Shown: piece after piece, positions 34,452-42,746 of the stretch
Layout of the letters: the number at the start of each line of letters is the position of its first letter
Numbering within the stretch: the first letter of the stretch is position 1
NCBI GenBank assembly: GCA_002255365.1
Contig: NCBI01000035.1
Location: 1 to 42,746, forward strand
Length of the DNA stretch: 42,746 nt
Direction: 5' to 3'
Origin: Chromatiales bacterium 21-64-14
GTDB taxonomy: Bacteria > Pseudomonadota > Gammaproteobacteria > 21-64-14
Program-made: the position numbers and the translations under genes
The notes under the pieces: model-generated
What the model was told of the DNA's origin: nothing
Database searches by the model: none
What the model saw: only the letters and a program-made list of their open reading frames with translations

Positions 34452-35969
34452 ATGTCGCTAGCGATTGCCTACAGCCGTGCGCAGGACGCCACCAGCGCTC
34501 CGCTGGTTACGGTGGAAGTTCATCTCGCCAACGGCCTGCCGAGCCTGTCCCTGGTGGGGCTGCCGGAGACCGCCGTCAAAGAAAGCAAAGACCGGGTGCG
34601 CGGCGCGTTGGTCAACAGCGCCTTCGAATTCCCGGCGCGGCGCATCACCATCAATTTGGCCCCGGCGGACCTGCCCAAAGAGGGTGGGCGCTTCGACCTC
34701 GCCATCGCCCTCGCGGTGCTGGCGGCTTCCGGCCAGATCCCCGCGGACGTCCTGGGACAGTACGAATTCCTCGGCGAACTCGCCTTGACGGGGGAATTGC
34801 GGACGGTTCGGGGAGTGCTGCCCGCATCCCTCCAGGCCCGCCACGACGGGCGGACCCTGGTGGTTCCACGTACCAATGCCGACGAGGCGGCGCTCGCCAG
34901 CGGCCTGCGGGTACTGGGGGCGGACTCTTTATTGGAGGTCTGCGCCCACCTGACCGGCCGCCAGCCCCTGCTCCCCCACGCGCGCCCCGCCTGGGCCGAC
35001 GCGCCCCCGGCGTTCGACGACCTGAACGACGTGCGCGGCCAGTATCAAGCCAAACGCGCCCTGGAGGTCGCCGCCGCCGGCGGTCACAGCCTGCTGTTCA
35101 TCGGCCCGCCGGGCACCGGCAAGTCCATGCTGGCCAGCCGCCTGCCGGGCATCCTTCCCCCCATGGAAGAACACGAGGCCCTGGAAAGCGCGGCCATCGT
35201 CTCCATCAGTCACCAGGGGTTCACCCCACCCGCGTGGCGCCGACGCCCGTTCCGCGCGCCCCACCACACGGCTTCCGGCGTGGCACTGGTAGGCGGTGGC
35301 GGCACGCCGCGCCCTGGGGAGATTTCCCTGGCACACCATGGTGTGCTGTTCCTGGATGAATTGCCGGAGTTCGACCGACGCGTGCTGGAGGTGTTGCGGG
35401 AACCCTTGGAATCGGGGCATATCACGATCTCCCGGGCAGCGCGGCAGGCGGACTTCCCGGCCCGGTTCCAACTGGTGGCGGCGATGAACCCATGCCCCTG
35501 CGGCTACCTCGGCGACGAACGGGGGCGCTGCCGGTGCAGCCCCGAGCAGGTACAGCGCTACCGTGCGCGGGTCTCGGGGCCGTTGCTGGATCGCATCGAC
35601 CTCCACGTAGAGGCGCCGCGGGTACCCCAGGATCGGCTACTGGCGCGCGGACCCGACGGCGAGAGCTCCGCCCAAATCCGGCAACGCGTATCCCAGGCGC
35701 GGGCGCGGCAGATCGCACGAGGCGGCAAACCCAACGCCGGCCTGGCCAACCGGGAAGTGGAACAGTTCTGCGCCCTGCGCCCGGAGGACTCGCGTCTGCT
35801 GGAACAGGCCATGGAACACTTGAACCTGTCGGCGCGCGCCTATCACCGGATTCTGAAGGTCGCCCGCACCATTGCCGATTTGGCAGGCGCCGCGGAACTG
35901 CGCACCACCCACCTCACCGAGGCCATCGGCTACCGGCGCCTGGACCGCTCCGTACCACCTACTGCGTAA
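34452..35969 (+). CDS. yifB: YifB/ComM family Mg-chelatase-like AAA+ ATPase
   Basis: 505-aa AAA+ protein. Homologs named ComM act as branch-migration helicases during natural transformation; the general family role is DNA recombination. The N-terminal ChlI-like domain (VEVHLANGLPSLSLVGLPET; TINLAPADLPKEGGRFDLAI) is followed by the ATPase core with Walker A GPPGTGKSML (near residue 218), Walker B GVLFLDELPEF (near 299), and the zinc-like cysteine cluster NPCPCGYLGD followed by CRC (near 346-358), then sensor RIDLHV and the C-terminal lid domain. The ATG at 34452 is chosen because AGGAAAGG lies six bases upstream; ATG 34446 adds two residues. Confidence 0.95.
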   Translation: MSLAIAYSRAQDATSAPLVTVEVHLANGLPSLSLVGLPETAVKESKDRVRGALVNSAFEFPARRITINLAPADLPKEGGRFDLAIALAVLAASGQIPADVLGQYEFLGELALTGELRTVRGVLPASLQARHDGRTLVVPRTNADEAALASGLRVLGADSLLEVCAHLTGRQPLLPHARPAWADAPPAFDDLNDVRGQYQAKRALEVAAAGGHSLLFIGPPGTGKSMLASRLPGILPPMEEHEALESAAIVSISHQGFTPPAWRRRPFRAPHHTASGVALVGGGGTPRPGEISLAHHGVLFLDELPEFDRRVLEVLREPLESGHITISRAARQADFPARFQLVAAMNPCPCGYLGDERGRCRCSPEQVQRYRARVSGPLLDRIDLHVEAPRVPQDRLLARGPDGESSAQIRQRVSQARARQIARGGKPNAGLANREVEQFCALRPEDSRLLEQAMEHLNLSARAYHRILKVARTIADLAGAAELRTTHLTEAIGYRRLDRSVPPTA

Positions 35970-35979
35970 ATGCCGGTTC

Positions 35980-36015
35980 AAAAACGCGTGAGGCCGGGTT
36001 GCCCCGGCCTCACGC
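35980..36015 (-). terminator. Intrinsic terminator for the cytochrome c gene
   Basis: A 13-bp perfect stem (35986-35998 with 36003-36015) with loop TTGC. Five A at 35980-35984 become a U-run in minus-strand RNA, so it terminates the cytochrome c gene, whose stop is 20 nt away. In the plus direction no U-run follows, so yifB would get a hairpin only. Confidence 0.85.
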
Positions 36016-36035
36016 ACGCCGTCGCCGCTGGCCGG

Positions 36036-36518
36036 CTACTTAGAGTGGGAGACCATGTACTCCACAGCGTTCTTGATGTCCTGATCCGGCAGGTTCGACC
36101 CACCCTTGGGGGGCATCAGTTTGAACCCGTGCAAGGCATGCTGGAACAGTACGTCCATGCCTTTGGCCACGTGGGGCGCCCACAACACCTTGTTGCCGAA
36201 CTTCGGCGCACCCATGACCCCCGTGGCATGACAGGCGGAACACACCGTGTGGTATACCTCCTCGCCGGTCATGATCTTTGCCTTCGCAGCCGCCGGGGCG
36301 GCGGCGGACGGCGCGGGCTCGCCCGCTACGTGCACTTGGCCTAACGGGGCGATCCGCGCCAACAACTGCGCCTGGGCCGCACGGCTCTGGCCCGTATTGG
36401 CGGTATCGAAGCGGCCTTCGAGATAGTGCGCAACCAATACGAATACCACTGCCAGCCCGGCAAGGACAATGAGAATGCCCTTGAAGGTTGAGATGAATAC
36501 GTCGTCTTGATGACTCAC
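36036..36518 (-). CDS. Membrane-anchored cytochrome c5-like monoheme protein
   Basis: 160-aa c-type cytochrome with an uncleaved N-terminal helix (about residues 13-33), an Ala/Pro-rich flexible linker (about 66-80), and a C-terminal heme domain. The heme site CSACH is at residues 93-97; the Met ligand is in LMPPKGG; GAPKFG and the C-terminal IKNAVEYMV follow the cytochrome c5 pattern. It should sit in the inner membrane facing the periplasm and shuttle electrons, perhaps to a terminal oxidase. ATG 36518 follows a promoter about 100 nt upstream; a strong terminator closes the gene, so it is monocistronic. Confidence 0.93.
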   Translation of the reverse strand: MSHQDDVFISTFKGILIVLAGLAVVFVLVAHYLEGRFDTANTGQSRAAQAQLLARIAPLGQVHVAGEPAPSAAAPAAAKAKIMTGEEVYHTVCSACHATGVMGAPKFGNKVLWAPHVAKGMDVLFQHALHGFKLMPPKGGSNLPDQDIKNAVEYMVSHSK

Positions 36519-37022
36519 TTCCGACTCCTCGCGTCACGATCCCGGCCATAGGATCCGCCGCACGGCGTAGCCACGCGCGCAGACCCGTTTAGGCCCCCGA
36601 AAAAGGCGGCCCACAGTATAGCCAGATTGTGCACGGGTTTGTACTCCGTTCCAGGGCGCGATCAGCGGCAGCCGCCTTGGCCGAGCCCGCACCAGTGAAA
36701 CCGCGACGTGGATAGCCACTCAACTGGCGCGCTTCGGACCGCTGGGCCGCACGGAACCGAACGCCAGGACGGCTCCGGCAGGCGCGCAGCCCGCCCGCTC
36801 GACACCTCCCTCCCGGTGACCTGGGACCGCGGGCCACCGCCGCCATCCAGCCCCACGGAGCCGGCGGCTCAAGGATCGGGCCGCGCTGCCGCTACCCCAC
36901 GTATCAGGAGTACGCACCGGGCGGTTCGCGAACCGCCCGGACCCAACGTCAAGGAACCCCGGCGGCATCGCACCGCGCCACGAAGTAACCGCGCCCATCC
37001 ATCCGGGCGCAAGGGGTTGCCC
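36519..37022. other. 504-nt gap: cytochrome c promoter, otherwise no gene seen
   Basis: Apart from the promoter candidate at 36615-36643, open frames here on both strands are arginine/proline/glycine-rich without motifs or good ribosome sites, including the in-frame upstream extension (36708-37022) of the FlgC-like gene. No tRNA, repeat array or U-tailed hairpin was seen. Confidence 0.5.
36615..36643 (-). promoter_or_regulatory. Candidate sigma-70 promoter for the cytochrome c gene
   Basis: Minus strand TACAAA (36643-36638), a 17-nt spacer, and TATACT (36620-36615). The -10 is near consensus and the -35 weak. It would start transcription near 36608, about 90 nt before the ATG. Confidence 0.4.
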
Positions 37023-37259
37023 ATGAGTATCTCTGCCGTCGGCCCGGCCGTGCTGGGGATCCAACGCGGCCTCACCGACCTGAACCGCAACGCCCAGGCC
37101 ATCGCCGACGCCAACCTGCGCAACGGCACGGGGGCACCGCCCAGCGTGCTCGGGCCGCTGGTAAACCTGCCTCAGGACCAGCTCCAGGTAGCCGCCTCGG
37201 TACAGGCCCTCAATGCGGTCGACACCGCCATCGGGACCCTGCTGAACGTCCAGGCGTAA
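37023..37259 (+). CDS. Small FlgC/flagellar rod-like protein
   Basis: 78-aa protein beginning MSISAVGPAVLGIQRGLTDL and ending LQVAASVQALNAVDTAIGTLLNVQA (listed here in parts: LQVAASVQALNAVDTAIG, TLLNVQA). The two ends resemble the N- and C-terminal helices of flagellar rod and hook proteins with the central domain replaced by about 20 residues. Such orphan mini-proteins occur in many proteobacteria and are often annotated as flagellar basal-body or putative motility proteins; the real role is unknown. ATG 37023 with AGGGG about 8 nt upstream. No other flagellar gene is in the window. A proline-rich ORF follows after 48 nt and may be co-transcribed. Confidence 0.65.
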   Translation: MSISAVGPAVLGIQRGLTDLNRNAQAIADANLRNGTGAPPSVLGPLVNLPQDQLQVAASVQALNAVDTAIGTLLNVQA

Positions 37260-37307
37260 CCGCCCCCGCAGGGGACCGATCAGTCCCCCGCCCCATCGGC
37301 ATCCGTC

Positions 37308-37805
37308 ATGGAAGTCGCCTCGTTCACCGCACCCGCCCACCTGGCTCCCCGCGCCTCCGGGTCCGGCGCGGCCCTGGATACCCGGGCCGACCAGCCGCCA
37401 CCCGCCGGACCGGCGCAACCGTTCCCGTCGTTATCACTGCGCCCCACCCCACCTGTGGCACGCCGGGTGGGGCGATCCACCGCTCCGCAGCGGATCTGGC
37501 CACCACCGCCCCAGCACCGGGCCCCGGGCCCGGAGGCAGAGCGGGTCCGGGTTCGGATGGCCACCGCCCAAGCGCCCTGGCAACCCACTATGGAGGAGGT
37601 CCGGCTAACGGCCGCGGCGGTCCGTCTCACCGCTACGGGCAACTGGGAACCGCCTGCGGAGGGGCCCATCAGCCGCGCCCGCGATGCGCCCCGGGTCTCG
37701 GCCGCCAACGCCCGCGCTGGTGTCGAGCGGTACCGCGGCACCGCACGCGGTCCCAGCCATTCGGATCCCACTGCTTGGGGACCCCCCCTCGACGTGCGCG
37801 CCTAG
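37308..37805 (+). CDS. Hypothetical proline/alanine-rich protein
   Basis: 165-aa open frame of low complexity (Pro, Ala and Arg-rich), with no domain I recognise. In its favour: same strand and only 48 nt after the FlgC-like gene, an ATG start, and a C-terminal part (ANARAGVERYRGTARGP, then PPLDVRA at the very end) that looks more ordered, with a short Ala/Tyr helix and a hydrophobic end. Against it: no clear ribosome site, and long open frames on the minus strand over the same DNA. No signal peptide or membrane segment. Possibly a small protein paired with the FlgC-like one; it could be non-coding. Confidence 0.4.
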   Translation: MEVASFTAPAHLAPRASGSGAALDTRADQPPPAGPAQPFPSLSLRPTPPVARRVGRSTAPQRIWPPPPQHRAPGPEAERVRVRMATAQAPWQPTMEEVRLTAAAVRLTATGNWEPPAEGPISRARDAPRVSAANARAGVERYRGTARGPSHSDPTAWGPPLDVRA

Positions 37806-38102
37806 TGCGCACTCCCTGCGCCCACCTCGACGCAGGGTCGGCTAGGCCTTCGACACCGTCGCGACGCGCGCGGTTGAAAAATGCGATCTTTTGGGGGTAT
37901 TGAAACAAGCCGCCCTGACGTTTCACTCAACGCGCGGCAAATCGGGCAATTTGATCGGCCCCCTCCCGGCCCATCCCCCCACCACCACCGTGGTTGACGC
38001 CGCTCATCCGCACGCCCATCCTGAAATCGACGGGCCCGCGGTCGCGGTGTGCCATCCGCGATCCAGCCCGGCCGGCGGCCTGCTCCACCCACTGGATGCA
38101 CC

Positions 38103-39083
38103 ATGCCCCTCACCGATCCGTTCGGCAGGACCATCGACTATGTGCGGCTGTCGGTCACCGACCGCTGCGATCTGCGCTGCCAGTACTGCCTGCCCAAGGG
38201 CTACGACGGTTTCGAGGAACCGGAGCACTGGCTGACCTTCGAGGAGATCGAGCGGGTGATCGGGGCCTTCGCGCGGCTCGGCGTGCGGCGTCTGCGCATC
38301 ACCGGCGGCGAACCCCTGGTGCGGCGCGGCGTCCCGGAACTCGCGGCACGCCTGGCGCGGCTGCCGGGGCTCGACGACCTCTCCCTGTCCACCAACGGGG
38401 TGCGCCTTGCGCGCTGTGCACAGGCCCTGCACCAGGCCGGCGTGCGGCGCGTCAACGTGAGTCTCGATTCCCTGCGCCCCGAGCGTTTCCGCGCGATCAC
38501 CGGCGGCGGGCGGCTGGACAAGGTCATCGCGGGGCTCATGGCGGCGAAGGCCGCGGGCCTAAGTCCAGTGAAGCTCAATATGGTAGTGATGGGCGGGGTC
38601 AACGACGACGAGGTGGAGGACATGGTGCGCTTCTGCCTGGAGCACGGTTTCACCCTGCGGCTCATCGAGACCATGCCGATGGGGAATTCCGGGCGCGCCG
38701 CCAGCGGCCACTATATTGATCTGCAGACCGTGCGCCGCCGCCTGGAAGACCGCTTCGAGCTGCTCCCCGGGGTGATGCCCGGCGGCGGTCCGGCCCGTTA
38801 CGTCCAGGTGGCGGGGACCGATCTGCGCATCGGTTTCATCACCCCCATCTCCCAGCACTTCTGCGCCACCTGCAACCGGGTGCGGCTGGCGGCGGACGGC
38901 ATCCTCTACCTGTGCCTGGGCCAGGAGCACAGCTTCGACTTCCGCACGCTGTTGCGCGCCGGGGCCGACGACACGGCATTGGACCACGCGGTACATCAGG
39001 CCATCGCGCGCAAGCCGGAGCGCCATGAGTTCCGCGAACACCCCGAAAAGGTGGTGCGTTTCATGTCCATGACCGGCGGCTAG
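38103..39083 (+). CDS. moaA: GTP 3',8-cyclase MoaA
   Basis: Radical-SAM enzyme that, with MoaC, turns GTP into cyclic pyranopterin monophosphate in molybdenum cofactor synthesis. 326 aa. The first [4Fe-4S] site CDLRCQYC (residues 22-29) binds SAM; the second cluster has the pattern C-x2-C-x13-C (CATCNRVRLA then LCLG) and holds substrate. Also ITGGEPLVR, VNVSLDSLRPERF, PVKLNMVVMGGVNDDE and the obligatory C-terminal Gly-Gly (MTGG) are present. ATG 38103 begins MPLTDPFGR, the usual N terminus. No other moa/mog gene is adjacent. The 297 nt upstream contain no feature I can name, and I could not recognise a Moco riboswitch. Confidence 0.96.
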   Translation: MPLTDPFGRTIDYVRLSVTDRCDLRCQYCLPKGYDGFEEPEHWLTFEEIERVIGAFARLGVRRLRITGGEPLVRRGVPELAARLARLPGLDDLSLSTNGVRLARCAQALHQAGVRRVNVSLDSLRPERFRAITGGGRLDKVIAGLMAAKAAGLSPVKLNMVVMGGVNDDEVEDMVRFCLEHGFTLRLIETMPMGNSGRAASGHYIDLQTVRRRLEDRFELLPGVMPGGGPARYVQVAGTDLRIGFITPISQHFCATCNRVRLAADGILYLCLGQEHSFDFRTLLRAGADDTALDHAVHQAIARKPERHEFREHPEKVVRFMSMTGG

Positions 39084-39107
39084 ACACGCCGCCCTGAAAC
39101 CGTAGCG

Positions 39108-39893
39108 TCACCCCCACAGCACCTTCACCGCCAACGCCACCAGGAATAACGCGAACCCGCGCCGCAGCGCGACCGTCGGCACGCGATGGGCGATCCACGC
39201 GCCCAGCGGCGCGAACGCCACGCTGGCGATGGCCACCCCCGCCACCGCGGGCCAGACCACGAACCCGCTGGCGCCGGGCGGCAATCCCGCCGCATTCCAG
39301 CCGGTGATGACGAAGCCCGCGGCACCGGCCAGGGCAATGGGCAGACCGCACGCGGCGGAGGTGCCCACCGCGGTGCGGATCGGCACATTGCACCAGACCA
39401 GGTACGGCACGGTGAGCGAACCGCCGCCGATCCCCAGCAGCGCGGAGACCGCCCCGATGGCGGTACCCACGAACCCGGTGGCGATGGGCCCCGGAAGTTG
39501 GCGGTGCGGGGCCGGCGGACGACCGAAGGCGAGCTGCGCGGCCACCGCCAACTCGAACAGACCGAACACTGCGCGCAGCCCGTGCGCCGGCAGCAGGGCC
39601 GCCGCTACCGCGCCCAGCCCGGCGCCCACCACGATCCCCGGCGCGAGGCGTGCGAACACCGGCCAGGACACGCCGCCGCGGCGATGGTGGGCATAACCGG
39701 ACGACAGGGAGGTGAATGCGATGGTGGCCAGTGACGTCCCGACCGCCAGATGCATCACGAGATCCTCACCGACGCCCTGGCCGCGCAACAACAGGGCCAA
39801 TACCGGCACGATGATCAGCCCGCCGCCCACCCCCAGCAGACCCGCGGTGACACCCGCGAACATTCCCAGCAGAATATAGGAGAGCCACAGCAC
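39108..39893 (-). CDS. TauE/SafE family sulfite/anion exporter
   Basis: 261-aa integral membrane protein with two related halves, each with the Gly-rich signature (GVTAGLLGVGGGLIIVPVL near residue 14 and GAVSALLGIGGGSLTVPYL near 146), and eight hydrophobic helices in all. Family members export sulfite, sulfoacetate or other organosulfonates, or have unknown substrates; nothing nearby fixes the substrate here. It starts with GTG at 39893. It is convergent with moaA (24 nt apart) and divergent from the HDOD-GAF gene (61 nt apart). Confidence 0.9.
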   Translation of the reverse strand: MLWLSYILLGMFAGVTAGLLGVGGGLIIVPVLALLLRGQGVGEDLVMHLAVGTSLATIAFTSLSSGYAHHRRGGVSWPVFARLAPGIVVGAGLGAVAAALLPAHGLRAVFGLFELAVAAQLAFGRPPAPHRQLPGPIATGFVGTAIGAVSALLGIGGGSLTVPYLVWCNVPIRTAVGTSAACGLPIALAGAAGFVITGWNAAGLPPGASGFVVWPAVAGVAIASVAFAPLGAWIAHRVPTVALRRGFALFLVALAVKVLWG

Positions 39894-39954
39894 GGTAGAA
39901 CTTTTACTCCGTCGCCCATCGACCGGGCTTCAGTTCTCACCCCCCGGAACCGAC

Positions 39955-41800
<1,846 letters not shown>

Positions 41801-41992
41801 TTAGGTGCGCGGCGCCCACAACAAGGGCGATTCGCCGCACCCGGGCCCGCAGAAGTTTTTCCGTAAACCCCGGTTTGCCCGCTTCGTTTATATAGTAGTA
41901 GGTCGCCGTCCGCCACCGATGCGGGGACTTCCATGGCAATGGCTCGCCAGCGCGGCCCACGCTGGGCGCGGGAAGGTGTACCTCAACCATGA

Positions 41993-42232
41993 AACAAATG
42001 GCTCGGCCGATCGATCGACCCTTACTGTGTTACCAACAACCCGCTGGATCGGATGATGCGGGAGATCCGGCGTCGGACCCGTGTGGTCGGTGCATTCCCC
42101 GACGGCCATTCTGCGCTGATGCTCTGCGCGGCCACGCAGCCACACATCGCCGGCACCCAATGGGGCACCAAGCGCTATCTGAGGGTGGAGCTGCTGAGGG
42201 ACCTCGACGCCACCGAGACCCACGCGGCATGA
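41993..42232 (+). pseudogene. IS256 (Mutator) family transposase, C-terminal fragment
   Basis: The last 80 or so codons of an IS256-family transposase. In frame one reads CVTNNPLDRMMREIRRRTRV, VGAFPDGHSALM, then HIAGTQWGTKRYL and a short tail to TGA at 42230-42232. These are the near-invariant C-terminal motifs of the family (TNxLERxxREIRRRTRVVG.FP and HIAGTxWxTKRY). The frame is open only from 41993, and the first 300 or so residues, including two catalytic Asp residues, are absent. DNA between the tRNA (41787) and 41993 carries no recognisable gene. This is a decayed element, not active. Confidence 0.85.
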
Positions 42233-42257
42233 ACCCAGACCGGGGCCACCGCCAAAC

Positions 42258-42283
42258 AAAAGTGCGAAAGAGTCTGGACACTA
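42258..42283. repeat. Probable right-end inverted repeat of the IS256-family fragment
   Basis: Starting 26 nt after the transposase stop, the sequence ends in AGAGTCTGGACACTA, which read inward is TAGTGTCCAGACTCT, the type of terminal repeat seen in IS256-family elements. Group II intron coding sequence begins right after it, so this is the element's edge. The left partner repeat is missing, so the exact end is estimated. Confidence 0.55.
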
Positions 42284-42642
42284 CCCGCCGAGATCACTTG
42301 CGCAATGGCTTGCTGGATGAAGCGGTCCAACACCGTGGGAATACCAAGAGGTCGGCTTTCCCCATCTGACTTGGGAATTTCCACGCGCCTGACTGGCTGC
42401 GGACGATAACGGCCCGTCTCCAGTTGCACGCGGATTTCCGGCCAGTGGTGGCGGAGGTAGTCCGGCAATTCATCGACGCTCATGCCGTCGATACCCGGCG
42501 CGCCTTTGTTATGGCGCACTTGCTTCAATGCGCGTTGCAGATTGGCCTGTTCCAGCACTTGAGCCAGCAACGCTTGGGGGTGAATCGACTCCGGCTGTCC
42601 TAACGGTCCAGCGACGAGTTCATCCTTTGGTATGCCCGCAGC
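42284..42642 (-). pseudogene. Group II intron reverse transcriptase/maturase, 3'-truncated
   Basis: N-terminal part of an LtrA-like group II intron protein, about 119 codons. Readable motifs are GQPESIHPQALLAQVLEQA, VRHNKGAPGIDGMSV, PVRRVEIPKSDGESRPLGIP and VLDRFIQQAIAQV, which correspond to RT motifs 0 to 2. The frame then hits the inserted or fused IS256-type end near 42284, so the catalytic YADD region, maturase and endonuclease domains are gone. At the position where related proteins start (before PKDELVAGPLGQ) the codon is ATA (42633-42631), not ATG; the nearest usable start is TTG 42570. So both ends are defective. Confidence 0.85.
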
Positions 42643-42746
42643 CTACATCGGCAGGTGGTCAGATGCGCTCCCGTCTCTCTCCATCATGGTCCTTCGTCTT
42701 TCATCGTTCGGGCCTTCGGCGGGGGCGCCGCTTACTATGCCCTCTG
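42284..42746 (-). mobile_element. Group II intron remnant, running off the window end
   Basis: The DNA at 42646-42746 (minus strand) precedes the intron ORF and includes AGAGGGCATAGTAAGCGGC and GCCGAAGGCCCGAACGA-type stretches that resemble the structured RNA region upstream of the ORF in bacterial group II introns. The intron's 5' end lies beyond the window and its 3' half was lost at the junction with the IS256-type end near 42284. Confidence 0.6.

Noticed and set aside
36720..37771. Minus-strand frames over the FlgC-like and proline-rich ORFs
   Set aside because: Gly/Arg/Ser-rich translations with no similarity I recognise; the plus-strand 78-aa protein has a convincing family pattern and accounts for the first part.
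37806..38102. Molybdenum-cofactor riboswitch upstream of moaA
   Set aside because: No conserved Moco-riboswitch sequence or clear multi-stem layout could be recognised by eye.

Overview
The window (42.7 kb, strongly GC-rich, densely packed genes on both strands) looks like ordinary chromosome of a gammaproteobacterium. The gene types that suggest this are UbiK, YifB, biosynthetic SpeA with SpeE, GlnK-Amt, Cu/Zn SodC with a signal peptide, a cytochrome c5-like protein and an Arn-like lipid A modification set. A decayed DsrE-type sulfur protein and a multi-ABC UvrA paralog would fit a Chromatiales/Ectothiorhodospiraceae-like lineage. That placement is inference from gene content only; no rRNA is present.

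Layout. 1-3777: 3' part of a giant UvrA paralog with at least three ABC ATPase modules. 3877-8799 (minus): five genes, ArnT-like transferase, Gfo/Idh/MocA oxidoreductase, DegT aminotransferase, family 2 glycosyltransferase and LpxB-N-domain membrane protein, which together look like an amino-sugar/polyprenyl-phosphate pathway decorating lipid A or another glycolipid. The glycosyltransferase has lost an internal block with a catalytic motif. 9019-15130 (plus): an overlapping AddB-like/AddA-like nuclease-helicase pair. 15411-18641 (plus): 5'-nucleotidase, ferrochelatase, DUF523/DUF1722 protein. 18638-24951 (minus): MgtE, a 3-hydroxyisobutyrate dehydrogenase-like enzyme, a methyltransferase, SodC and SpeA. 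SpeE is divergent from SpeA. 26188-28898: a broken DsrE gene, a DUF4124 protein, the FetAB exporter and a divergent dual-CDGSH iron-sulfur protein. 28942-31281: a membrane GGDEF-EAL protein with a ruined GGDEF motif.

31470-33996 is the most informative region. On the minus strand lie a frameshifted exported protein of unknown family, then glnK and amt, ending at a clean intrinsic terminator. Upstream is a full nitrogen-control architecture readable in the sequence: a sigma-54 promoter, an IHF consensus site and two NtrC-like dyads 32 bp apart. UbiK and YifB are transcribed away from it.

36036-41787: cytochrome c5-like protein, an orphan FlgC-like small protein with a proline-rich neighbour, MoaA, a TauE/SafE exporter, an HDOD-GAF signalling protein and tRNA-Arg(CCG). 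After the tRNA, 41.99 kb to the end is mobile-element debris: the 3' end of an IS256-family element abuts a truncated group II intron reverse transcriptase that runs off the window.
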